Assembly (NCBI GenBank): GCA_001603685.1
Contig: LUZO01000110.1
Location: 1-11,511 of the forward strand
Reading direction: 5' to 3'
Origin: Bacteroidales bacterium Bact_23
GTDB lineage: Bacteria; Bacteroidota; Bacteroidia; Bacteroidales; Lentimicrobiaceae
Length of the DNA stretch: 11,511 nucleotides
The position numbers and the translations under genes were made by a program. Below, one piece after another: positions 1-6,301 of the stretch; position 1 is the first letter of the stretch; each line of letters starts with the position of its first letter. Below the pieces are notes generated by a model. It had not been told where the DNA came from, searched no databases, and was given only the letters and a program-made list of their open reading frames with translations.

Positions 1-104
1 AACCTGGACATTTGGTAAATACAATTCGTATAAATTCAGCAGATAATAAATTGCATTTTTGATTTAATGCATTTACGCATACAATTATTTTATATTTTTA
101 AGCC
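1..104. other. AT-rich leader before lpxK, no complete gene
   Basis: This 104-base stretch holds no complete gene. All three plus-strand frames that enter from the left edge reach a stop quickly (TAA at 16-18, TAA at 44-46, TGA at 60-62), so at most the last few codons of an upstream gene are present, and I cannot tell which frame would be real. It is strongly AT-rich and probably carries the lpxK leader or promoter. I found no convincing pair of -33 TTTG and -7 TAnnTTTG boxes at proper spacing: the nearest candidate, TATATTTT at 91-98, lies too close to the ATG at 105. Confidence 0.4.
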
Positions 105-1172
105 ATGGATTTTCTCAGGCTTCTGCTGTTTCCATTTTCTTTGATTTATGGCCTGATAACCGGCGCCAGAAATCTGCTGTTCGACATTGGAATACTGAGG
201 TCGAAAAAGTATGATATCCCGGTTATTTCGGTGGGTAACCTCTCCACCGGCGGCACCGGCAAAACCCCGCATACCGAATATCTGATACGGCTGCTTGAGC
301 CTTTATACCGTGTTCATACCCTAAGCCGGGGGTATGGCCGGAAAACGCGTGGGTACCGCAAGGCAAACAATCAGGCCAGTGCGCTGACCATAGGCGATGA
401 ACCCCTGCAGTATTTCCGGAAATATCCCAGCATAGGCGTACATGTTGACGGCAGCAGGCGAAGGGGAATAGAAACCATACTCCGAACGGAGCCCGGAGCT
501 GACGCCATCCTGCTGGATGATGCCTTTCAGCACCGCTATGTAAAGCCGGGATTATCGGTACTGCTGACCGATTATCACAACATGTTTTACAAAAATCACA
601 TTTTGCCTATGGGTAACCTGCGTGAATCGCGCAGAGGGGCACGCAGGGCCGATATCATTATCGTTACAAAAACACCCATAATCCTGAATCCGATATTGCG
701 GCGGCAGTTGATTGCGGAGATGAAACCGGCATCACATCAGAAAGTTTATTTCTCCTATATCAGTTACAATCAAATTGTACCGCTCTGGGATGACGCCGGC
801 AGAAGCCTACCGGAGAAGAAATACAGCCACATCCTCGTTTTTGCCGGAATTGTCAACACCTATCCCATTCAGGAGTACCTGTCGCAAATGTGTCATGAAC
901 TCGTAGTCCTGCAATTTCCCGATCATCATCAGTACACAGCAGCCGATATTGATAGGATAAAACAAAAATTTGACGATCTTTACAGCCGGAATAAGCTGCT
1001 TGTTACCACTGAAAAGGATGCCATGCGGTTGCTGAACCCCGACATCATTGACAAGGTGCGGTATCTGCCGGTTCATTACCTGCCCATAGAAGTGGCATTC
1101 CACCACGATGACCAACGGATGTTTGATGAACAAATACTTGACTATGTTAGAAAAAATAAACGAAAGCGCTGA
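105..1172 (+). CDS. lpxK: Tetraacyldisaccharide 4'-kinase LpxK
   Basis: LpxK transfers the gamma-phosphate of ATP to the 4' position of the tetraacyl-disaccharide 1-phosphate lipid A precursor, giving lipid IVA, on the cytoplasmic face of the inner membrane. The 355-residue protein has the family layout. A hydrophobic amphipathic N-terminus (residues 1-30) fits membrane association. A Walker A motif GNLSTGGTGKTP sits at 44-55. Further family motifs are SRGYGR at 74-79, GDEP at 97-100, DDAFQHR at 138-144 (Walker B region, the variant I associate with Bacteroidota), PMGNLRE at 168-174, TKT at 188-190, FPDHH at 271-275 and TTEKDAMRL at 301-309. An in-frame TAA at 99-101 lies just before the ATG, so 105 is the first possible start. 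There is no Shine-Dalgarno, which is usual in this phylum. Its end overlaps the PNP gene by 29 bases, suggesting one transcript and coupled translation. Confidence 0.96.
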   Translation: MDFLRLLLFPFSLIYGLITGARNLLFDIGILRSKKYDIPVISVGNLSTGGTGKTPHTEYLIRLLEPLYRVHTLSRGYGRKTRGYRKANNQASALTIGDEPLQYFRKYPSIGVHVDGSRRRGIETILRTEPGADAILLDDAFQHRYVKPGLSVLLTDYHNMFYKNHILPMGNLRESRRGARRADIIIVTKTPIILNPILRRQLIAEMKPASHQKVYFSYISYNQIVPLWDDAGRSLPEKKYSHILVFAGIVNTYPIQEYLSQMCHELVVLQFPDHHQYTAADIDRIKQKFDDLYSRNKLLVTTEKDAMRLLNPDIIDKVRYLPVHYLPIEVAFHHDDQRMFDEQILDYVRKNKRKR

Positions 1173-1962
1173 ATTTATCAGAAAACAGACAGCCATTCAA
1201 CCCGAAGTCGGGATTATTCTGGGCACTGGGCTTGGGGGGCTGGTTCGCGAAATTGAAACCGATTGTGAAATCCCATACAGCAGCATTCCCCATTTTCCGC
1301 TATCCACCGTCGAAGGCCATAAAGGCCAGCTGATTTTCGGTACCCTGGGCGGCAAACCCATCGTAGCCATGCAGGGGCGGTTCCACTACTACGAAGGCTA
1401 CTCCATGCAGGAACTCACCTTCCCCATCCGAGTTATGAAGATGCTGGGAATCAAGCTGCTGATCGTTTCGAATGCCAGCGGAGGACTGAATCCCGGATTT
1501 GAGATCGGCGATATCATGTTCATTACCGACCACATCAACCTGATGGGCAACAACCCGCTGATTGGCCGCAACAATACCAACCTCGGCCCGCGATTCCCCG
1601 ATATGAGCGAGCCCTACGACCGCCATCTGCTCGAACTGGCTTCGGATATTGCCAGCAAATCAGGCATTCCGTTCAGAACCGGAGTGTATGCCGCCGTTAC
1701 CGGGCCTACCTTCGAAACGCCGGCCGAGTACCGCTATATCCACATTCTGGGTGCGGATGCCGTGGGAATGTCAACCGTTCCCGAAGTCATTGTGGCCAGG
1801 CATATGAACCTGCCCGTTTTTGCACTTTCAGTGATCTCCGACCTGGGTGTGCCGGGCAAAATCGTGGAGGTGTCGCACCAGATTGTAATTGATGCCGCAA
1901 GCAAAGCCGAACCGCGGATGACAGGAATCATCAGCAAACTTTTGAAAGAGGTGAAGCTGTAA
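1144..1962 (+). CDS. Purine nucleoside phosphorylase (PNP-I/MTAP fold, trimeric type)
   Basis: This cytoplasmic enzyme cleaves purine (deoxy)nucleosides with phosphate to the free base and ribose 1-phosphate, in purine salvage. I set the start at ATG 1144, giving 272 residues beginning MLEKINESAEF, which matches the usual length and N-terminus of trimeric PNPs; in-frame ATGs at 1108 and 1126 would add a non-conserved extension deeper inside lpxK. Visible motifs, with human PNP counterparts known from the family: phosphate loop GTGLGG at 27-32, STVEGHKGQL at 54-63, MQGRFHYYEGY at 76-86, NASGGLN at 110-116, GPTFETPAE at 187-195 (base-binding Glu195) and GADAVGMSTVPE at 203-214. The segment SVISD at 229-233 aligns with SLITN of the human enzyme, so Asp233 replaces the base-contacting Asn243; this may bear on specificity. 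The gene overlaps lpxK by 29 bases and is probably co-transcribed with it. Symbols used for such genes include punA, pnp and deoD; I left the field empty because the choice is ambiguous. Confidence 0.94.
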   Translation: MLEKINESAEFIRKQTAIQPEVGIILGTGLGGLVREIETDCEIPYSSIPHFPLSTVEGHKGQLIFGTLGGKPIVAMQGRFHYYEGYSMQELTFPIRVMKMLGIKLLIVSNASGGLNPGFEIGDIMFITDHINLMGNNPLIGRNNTNLGPRFPDMSEPYDRHLLELASDIASKSGIPFRTGVYAAVTGPTFETPAEYRYIHILGADAVGMSTVPEVIVARHMNLPVFALSVISDLGVPGKIVEVSHQIVIDAASKAEPRMTGIISKLLKEVKL

Positions 1963-2027
1963 TCCGAAATAGCGCAATTGACCCCCGTTAAATGCAACGG
2001 ATGTTGATTTTCAGATTTTTACAGACC

Positions 2028-3206
2028 ATGGCCAAGCCGGTAAAATATCTATTCTTTTTCCTGGCGCTGTCCGTACTCATGCCCGGATGCGGCCCCGGAT
2101 CCGAAGCTGACGGCATTTGGCTGAGCGGCGAAGTAATGCAGGGCACGGCAGCCAGGATTGTGCTGAATTTTATCGATACATCGGGGGTTAAGCCGGTTGA
2201 TTCGCTGAAGCTGAAGAAGGACGGCAGTTTTTCTTTCCGGATTAAGCCCGGAGAAGGCGGTTTTTACTTACTGAGAGCCGGAAAGGAGCAGTCGGGCATG
2301 CTCGTATTATTTCCCGGCGATGCAGTTACCGTTAAAATGGGCGGCAATGCAAAGCCTGCCATCAGCGGCGGAAAGGAAGCAGAGGAGTATTCCCGTTTCT
2401 TCTCCGCGGCTCAGAATGGAATGAACAAAATAGATTCGCTGGCAGAATTCATTCAGAACAACCGCCACAGAAAGGATTTTCTTCAGCTGAAAAACCGTGC
2501 TGATTCGGCCTACACAGCCATTGTAGGAGCAATAAAAAGCGAAGCAGCCGGTTATCTGGAGAAGCATCCGGACTATCTTTCGCTTCTGCCTGCACTGAAC
2601 CTCAGGCTGAGGCAGGCGCCGCTGTTCGATGAGCTGACGGATACCCGCCTTTTTCTGTACACCGATTCAACGCTGAACCTGCATTTTCCTGACAACCGGT
2701 ATGTAATCCAGAACCGCCAGCGAATTGGCAGGTTAAGGCAAATTATTGATTATGAGGAAGAGGCCCGTAATATTTTGAAACCGGGTACGCCCACTCCGCC
2801 CATCAGCCTGCCGGGGACAAACGAAGCAATCCTTACGCCGGCATCCACGGGAACCCCCTTCACCCTGATCTATTTCTGGGCGCCGGCCGATGCGGCGAGC
2901 CGCAAAACAAACCACGAGCTGAAAACCCTGTACGAGCAATTCCGGCCGATGGGCTTATCCGTCTACGCCGTTTCGCTGGAGCCTTCAACCGACAGGTGGA
3001 AAGCCGCCGTTACCCTCGACAAGCTGTGGTGGGTGAATGTGAACGATACGATGGGGCGAAACTCTTCAGTGGCAGCAGCTTACATGGCAGAAAGGCTTCC
3101 GGTGTTCGTACTGATCGACCGCCGGCAGAATATCGTTGACCGTTACATTTCAATTCAGGCGCTGGAACACGGCCTCAGTGAAATTATGGCAAAGCCGCGG
3201 AAGTGA
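2028..3206 (+). CDS. DUF4369/thioredoxin-fold lipoprotein lacking the CXXC cysteines
   Basis: This is a predicted envelope lipoprotein of 392 residues from ATG 2028. From that start, residues 1-21 form a compact type II signal peptide (MAKPVKY, a hydrophobic run, then MPGC) with the lipidated Cys at 21. An in-frame ATG at 1992 would add 12 residues and an awkwardly long n-region. Residues about 30-108 resemble the beta-rich DUF4369 domain common in front of Bacteroidota thioredoxin-like lipoproteins. Residues about 115-240 look helical. Residues about 253-390 look like an AhpC/TSA-TlpA type thioredoxin fold: FWAPADAASR at 283-292 stands where relatives have FWAxWCxPCR, and the cis-proline region RLPVFVLID follows with Pro358. 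Both redox cysteines are replaced (Asp288 and Ser291), and Cys21 is the only cysteine in the protein, so thiol-disulfide chemistry is not possible at this site. A binding or structural role is my inference. It sits between pnp and lpxH on the same strand with short gaps. Confidence 0.85.
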   Translation: MAKPVKYLFFFLALSVLMPGCGPGSEADGIWLSGEVMQGTAARIVLNFIDTSGVKPVDSLKLKKDGSFSFRIKPGEGGFYLLRAGKEQSGMLVLFPGDAVTVKMGGNAKPAISGGKEAEEYSRFFSAAQNGMNKIDSLAEFIQNNRHRKDFLQLKNRADSAYTAIVGAIKSEAAGYLEKHPDYLSLLPALNLRLRQAPLFDELTDTRLFLYTDSTLNLHFPDNRYVIQNRQRIGRLRQIIDYEEEARNILKPGTPTPPISLPGTNEAILTPASTGTPFTLIYFWAPADAASRKTNHELKTLYEQFRPMGLSVYAVSLEPSTDRWKAAVTLDKLWWVNVNDTMGRNSSVAAAYMAERLPVFVLIDRRQNIVDRYISIQALEHGLSEIMAKPRK

Positions 3207-3242
3207 AAAAATAGCCGTTTCTTTCATGATTTTTTTATATGT

Positions 3243-4064
3243 TTGAAAAATCAAATCCCGAAAAAATTGAGGATCTATTTTGCTTCTGATTTCCACCTCG
3301 GCATTCCCGACCACGACTCGAGCCTGAAGCGCGAAAAGCTGCTGGTTAAATGGCTTGAACTGATCAGGCAGGATGCCGGTGAGATTTTTTTAATGGGCGA
3401 TATTTTCGACTTCTGGTTCGAATATCAGACTGTCATCCCGAAGGGATTTGCCAGGCTGTTCGGTAAGCTCGCCGAAATTACCGATCAGGGGATTCCCGTA
3501 TATCTTTTCAGGGGAAATCATGATATCTGGGCATTCGATTACTTCCAGAAGGAGCTGGGGATCAGTCTTCAGCGAAAACCGGTAATCAGAGAGTGGGGCG
3601 GGAAGCGCTTTTTTCTATCGCACGGCGACGGGCTCGGCCCGGGCGATACCGGTTTTAAATTCCTGAAAAGGGTTTTCGAATTCCGACCCAACCAGTGGCT
3701 GTTCAACTGGCTGCATCCCGACATCGGCACCCGTATGGCGCTCTACTTCTCGCGCCGCAGCCGTTATGCCAATGTACTCCGCGACGAAAAAGAGATAAAA
3801 CTGTCGGGCAAGATTGATGTATCGAAAGAGCGGCTCTTCACTTTTGCAAAATCACATCTTGAAACCGACCCATCAATTGACTATTTTATTTTTGGCCACC
3901 GCCACATTGCGGCGGACATTCCCCTGAACGGCAAAAGCAGGTTTATAAACCTGGGCGACTGGGTGAGCAATTTCACCTACGCCGTTTTCGATGGCGGCGA
4001 CCTCAGGCTGATGACTTTTAAACATGGCATTCCGGAGCCGTTGCCACCGGACAATCTCCCGTAA
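3243..4064 (+). CDS. lpxH: UDP-2,3-diacylglucosamine diphosphatase LpxH-type (calcineurin-like phosphoesterase)
   Basis: LpxH hydrolyses UDP-2,3-diacylglucosamine to lipid X and UMP at the inner membrane, a middle step of lipid A synthesis. The 273-residue protein shows the full set of dinuclear metal-binding motifs of calcineurin-like phosphoesterases: DFHLG at 16-20 (Asp16, His18), GDIFD at 52-56, GNHD at 91-94, HGD at 127-129 and GHRH at 218-221. The FDFWFEY stretch after the second motif and the helical insert between HGD and GHRH are typical of the LpxH branch. No in-frame ATG is available between the preceding gene's stop and the first motif; TTG 3243 is the best start, and TTG 3267 (nine codons before DFHLG) is the other option. 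An ATG at 3239 is in another frame and stops after 16 codons. The gene follows the lipoprotein gene by 36 bases and precedes ppx by 3, and it shares the stretch with lpxK, which supports the lipid A assignment. Confidence 0.87.
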   Translation: MKNQIPKKLRIYFASDFHLGIPDHDSSLKREKLLVKWLELIRQDAGEIFLMGDIFDFWFEYQTVIPKGFARLFGKLAEITDQGIPVYLFRGNHDIWAFDYFQKELGISLQRKPVIREWGGKRFFLSHGDGLGPGDTGFKFLKRVFEFRPNQWLFNWLHPDIGTRMALYFSRRSRYANVLRDEKEIKLSGKIDVSKERLFTFAKSHLETDPSIDYFIFGHRHIAADIPLNGKSRFINLGDWVSNFTYAVFDGGDLRLMTFKHGIPEPLPPDNLP

Positions 4065-4067
4065 ATT

Positions 4068-4985
4068 ATGCTTTTTGCCAGTATCGACATAGGAACCAAC
4101 GCTGCCCGCCTGCTATTTGCCAATGTTTACGAGAGCAAGGCGGGACCCGTTACCGAGAAGGCATCGCTGCTCAGGATTCCGCTCAGGCTGGGATTCGATG
4201 TCTTCAGCGATGGCAGCATTTCGGAGCAAAGGGAGGCTGACCTGCTGAAAACGATGCAGGCTTTTAAACTGCTGATTGATGTTTACCGACCGGTGGGTTA
4301 TCGGGTTGTTGCCACGGCGGCAATGCGCGAAGCCGGCAACAATGCCGGAATTCTGGAACGGGTAAAACGCGAAACCGGCCTCGAAATAAACATCATCGAC
4401 GGGAACGAAGAAGCCGGAATCATCAGCTTGCTGGGCAATACGCTGATTGCAGACAATTCAGGCAAGAGCCTCTACATTGATGTAGGTGGCGGTTCAACCG
4501 ATGTTTCGGTCATGGAAAACAACCACTTTGTTTCATCCGCTTCATTCAAAATAGGAACCATCCGTTTGCTAACCGAGAAAGTTGCCGATGCCGAATGGAA
4601 ACAGCTCAGGAAGTGGCTCAGACAGTTCAGAAACGGCCCGGGTAGAATAAGCTGCATTGGCTCAGGCGGAAACATCAACAAAATCATCAAGCTTTTCGGT
4701 GAATCGCTGAGCAACAGCATTTCATACGACCAGCTTATCCGGGCACACAAACAACTGAAAAGGATGCCGCTGAACGAACGAATCGGTAAAATGGGCCTTC
4801 GCCCCGACCGCGCCGATGTAATTGTTCCGGCTGCGGAGATTTTCATCAAAATTATGAAATGGATGGATATCCCGGTCATCGTAGCTCCCAAAATCGGGCT
4901 GGCCGACGGACTGGTGCTGCTTCAGTACAAAACCATGAAGGAGCAGGGGCTGATTCCCGATACGGTGGCGGCTCCCGAAAAGTAA
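4068..4985 (+). CDS. Ppx/GppA family phosphatase (exopolyphosphatase-like)
   Basis: Members of this family remove terminal phosphate from inorganic polyphosphate and/or convert pppGpp to ppGpp. The 305-residue protein contains the two ASKHA (actin/hexokinase-like) half-domains: DIGTNAARL at 7-15 (phosphate 1 loop), TAAMREAGN at 83-91, DGNEEA at 111-116 (containing the position of the catalytic Glu121 of E. coli Ppx), DVGGGSTDV at 138-146 (phosphate 2 loop), and GLADGLV near the C-terminus at 277-283. It lacks the C-terminal HD and helical domains of the roughly 500-residue enterobacterial enzymes; short forms of about 300 residues are common outside the enterobacteria. The ATG lies 3 bases after the lpxH stop, so the two genes are almost certainly co-transcribed. 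The sequence does not decide between polyphosphate and pppGpp as substrate. A polyphosphate kinase gene is not in the window. Confidence 0.9.
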   Translation: MLFASIDIGTNAARLLFANVYESKAGPVTEKASLLRIPLRLGFDVFSDGSISEQREADLLKTMQAFKLLIDVYRPVGYRVVATAAMREAGNNAGILERVKRETGLEINIIDGNEEAGIISLLGNTLIADNSGKSLYIDVGGGSTDVSVMENNHFVSSASFKIGTIRLLTEKVADAEWKQLRKWLRQFRNGPGRISCIGSGGNINKIIKLFGESLSNSISYDQLIRAHKQLKRMPLNERIGKMGLRPDRADVIVPAAEIFIKIMKWMDIPVIVAPKIGLADGLVLLQYKTMKEQGLIPDTVAAPEK

Positions 4986-5007
4986 CTTCCGCCGGAAAAC
5001 CGGGAAG
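4986..5007. repeat. Hairpin just after the ppx stop (weak terminator or mRNA 3' structure)
   Basis: The stem CTTCC (4986-4990) plus CGG (4993-4995) pairs with CCG (5000-5002) plus GGAAG (5003-5007), with a 2-base GC bulge and an AAAA loop. It begins on the base after the ppx stop codon. No T-tract follows on the plus strand, so it is not a canonical intrinsic terminator. It may mark the 3' end of the lpxK-ppx transcript, since a promoter follows within 60 bases. Confidence 0.4.
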
Positions 5008-5044
5008 ACAAAAAGGCATCGGAAAAAATAACTGACTTCACACT

Positions 5045-5078
5045 TTTGTTTTCATTTCGCAGGGGTTGTTTATCTTTG
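5045..5078 (+). promoter_or_regulatory. Bacteroidota-type promoter for the 5127 gene
   Basis: A -33 element TTTG at 5045-5048 and a -7 element TATCTTTG at 5071-5078 are separated by 22 bases. The -7 box matches the Bacteroidota housekeeping consensus TAnnTTTG exactly, and the -33/-7 spacing is close to the usual 19-21. The predicted start site is around 5082-5086, leaving a leader of about 40-45 bases to the ATG at 5127. It separates the downstream pair of genes from the lpxK-ppx run. Confidence 0.7.
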
Positions 5079-5126
5079 CAGCCCGCCGGAGACCTGGTCA
5101 ACAAATAAGTACTGCACAGATACATT

Positions 5127-5627
5127 ATGAAGAGAAAGGCTCTTAAGCTGAAACCCGCAGTTCCGAAACGCGTGCTTTTTTTCATTGGCGCTTCGGTCTG
5201 GGGCTATGCCGCCTTTCGTGTTTTTAAACTGGCTTTGAGCTTTGTGCCTGAAGGCCCCCTGCCATTGTGGTTTGATTTTGTGCTTGGCCTGGCCGGTATG
5301 GCGGTATTTTTCAATTTTGTGTTTCTTAAAGTCAGCAGGAAATACATCTCGCGGATCGCTAAAATGGAGCAGAAAAACCCATGCCTGTTTGCCTTTTTCG
5401 GCTGGAAAAGTTATCTGCTGATCGCTTTTATGGCGTCGATGGGAATTATGTTTGCACATTCCGAGATTATCCCCCATTATCTTCAGGGCATTTTCTACAT
5501 TGCACTCAGCGGATCCCTGTTTTTATCGGCACTGATGTTCATCAATGCAGGAATCCTTTACCGGGAGGGCAATACGGATCCCGAAAAAATGGCGGAAAAC
5601 GGGAGCGAAAGCCGGCAGGAAGCGTAA
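5127..5627 (+). CDS. Four-helix integral membrane protein of unknown function
   Basis: I do not recognise a named function. The 166-residue protein has a basic N-terminus (MKRKALKLKP), then four likely membrane segments at about 15-38, 48-69, 94-111 and 119-145, and a short charged C-terminal tail rich in Glu, Asn and Ser. Between helices 2 and 3 is a basic, probably cytoplasmic loop (VSRKYISRIAKMEQKNPC at 69-86) followed by FFGWKSYLLIAFMASMGI at 90-107. The overall pattern (basic loop, an aromatic FF motif, a helix with M..GI, then a final Gly/Ser-rich helix) resembles a small uncharacterised membrane family that I recall from several bacterial phyla; that is from memory and unverified. A strong promoter lies directly upstream, and an HD-domain hydrolase gene begins 50 bases downstream on the same strand, so the two may be co-transcribed. 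There is no Shine-Dalgarno before the ATG. Confidence 0.8.
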   Translation: MKRKALKLKPAVPKRVLFFIGASVWGYAAFRVFKLALSFVPEGPLPLWFDFVLGLAGMAVFFNFVFLKVSRKYISRIAKMEQKNPCLFAFFGWKSYLLIAFMASMGIMFAHSEIIPHYLQGIFYIALSGSLFLSALMFINAGILYREGNTDPEKMAENGSESRQEA

Positions 5628-5662
5628 GGGATTTAATCATACATTAGCGGGCTAAGGTGCCC

Positions 5663-5670
5663 GAAGGAGG
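5663..5670 (+). promoter_or_regulatory. Strong Shine-Dalgarno for the HD-domain gene
   Basis: GAAGGAGG ends 7 bases before ATG 5678, close to an ideal Shine-Dalgarno match and spacing. This sets the start at 5678 rather than at the upstream GTG 5657, whose extra codons would encode the Shine-Dalgarno itself. It stands out because the other gene starts in the window have no such site. Confidence 0.75.
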
Positions 5671-5677
5671 AAAGATT

Positions 5678-6238
5678 ATGCTTTTACCACGAAATGAAGC
5701 GCTTGCACTTCTCAGAAAGTACATCAGAAATGAACGGATGATTGCGCACTCGTTGTCATCGGAGGCGGTGATGCGTGCACTGGCATTGCGCCTGGGACGC
5801 GATGCCGAAAAATGGGCGCAGGCTGGCCTGCTTCACGACCTGGATGTGGAGATTACCGAGGCAAATCCGCATCTGCACGCTCTGGAAACAGCAAGAATCC
5901 TCACCGAAATGGGCATCGACAGCGATGTGGTGGATGCCATCCGCATGCACAATGAGATGGCCACCGGCGAGGAACGCACCACTGAATTTCAGCACGCCCT
6001 GGCAGCCGGCGAGACCATAACCGGACTGATTACCGCCACTGCAATGGTGTACCCCGATAAAAAAGTGGCTTCGGTAAAGCCAAAATCGGTGGTTAAGCGG
6101 ATGAAGGAGAAGGCCTTTGCAGCCTCCGTCAGGCGCGAGGTTATTATGGAGTGCGAAAAAATAGGAATTCCGCTGGATGAATTTGCCGCCATCAGCGTAG
6201 CCGCCATGGCCGAAATCGGGGAAGAGATCGGACTATAA
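5678..6238 (+). CDS. HD-domain hydrolase (HDIG-type predicted phosphohydrolase)
   Basis: This is a 186-residue soluble protein from ATG 5678. HD-domain proteins are metal-dependent phosphohydrolases, often acting on nucleotides. Visible ligand candidates are His24 (MIAHSLSSEAVM), the His53-Asp54 pair in GLLHDLDVE, His67, His91 (MHNEM) and His106. The segment LAAGETITGLI at 108-118, followed by KPKSVVKRMKEKAFAASV at 135-151, matches the C-terminal half of a small predicted HD hydrolase family found in many bacteria. In many relatives an AADELTG-type sequence supplies the final metal-binding Asp at this point; here Glu112 occupies that position. The substrate is unknown. It is preceded by the membrane protein gene (gap of 50 bases to the ATG) and has its own very good Shine-Dalgarno. 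It ends near the convergent zupT gene. Confidence 0.86.
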   Translation: MLLPRNEALALLRKYIRNERMIAHSLSSEAVMRALALRLGRDAEKWAQAGLLHDLDVEITEANPHLHALETARILTEMGIDSDVVDAIRMHNEMATGEERTTEFQHALAAGETITGLITATAMVYPDKKVASVKPKSVVKRMKEKAFAASVRREVIMECEKIGIPLDEFAAISVAAMAEIGEEIGL

Positions 6239-6244
6239 TACCAC

Positions 6245-6269
6245 CCGGCACCTGAACCGGATCAGCCGG
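6245..6269. repeat. Imperfect hairpin in the convergent intergenic region
   Basis: CCGGC at 6245-6249 pairs with GCCGG at 6265-6269, and TGA at 6253-6255 pairs with TCA at 6262-6264, with a 3-base bulge and a 6-base loop. It lies in the 63-base gap between the HD-domain gene (plus) and the ZIP transporter gene (minus). It could serve transcription ends from both sides, but neither side has a T-tract, so I call it only a possible 3' structure. Confidence 0.3.
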
Positions 6270-6301
6270 CCGCAAGCACTTCTTTCAGTAAAAAACACAT
6301 A

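Noticed and set aside
91..98. TATATTTT as a -7 box for lpxK
   Set aside because: It lacks the final G, has no -33 TTTG at a suitable distance (the nearest is 29 bases upstream), and would put the start site on the ATG.
1108..1143. N-terminal extension of PNP from ATG 1108
   Set aside because: The extra 12 residues are not part of the usual PNP N-terminus; ATG 1144 gives the expected MLEKI start and length.
807..1196. Open frame of 129 codons on the minus strand over the lpxK/pnp junction
   Set aside because: It is a shadow of lpxK with no domain signature; the plus-strand motifs are decisive.
1985..2000. CCGTT-N6-AACGG inverted repeat, with arms like those at 11463-11481
   Set aside because: Spacer length differs (6 versus 9 for the shared 5-base arms), no promoter box lies beside it, and two short similar repeats in 11 kb can occur by chance.
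3239..3289. ATG at 3239 as the lpxH start, or evidence for a broken lpxH
   Set aside because: That frame stops after 16 codons, while the TTG-started frame runs through all catalytic motifs with normal length, so the gene appears intact.
4472..4891. Open frame of 139 codons on the minus strand
   Set aside because: It lies wholly inside the well-supported ppx gene, has no family motifs, and its composition reflects the opposite strand of that gene.
5070..5477. Open frame of 135 codons on the minus strand
   Set aside because: It is antisense to the membrane protein gene and its promoter; the protein is basic, His/Lys/Gln-rich and shows no recognisable motif.
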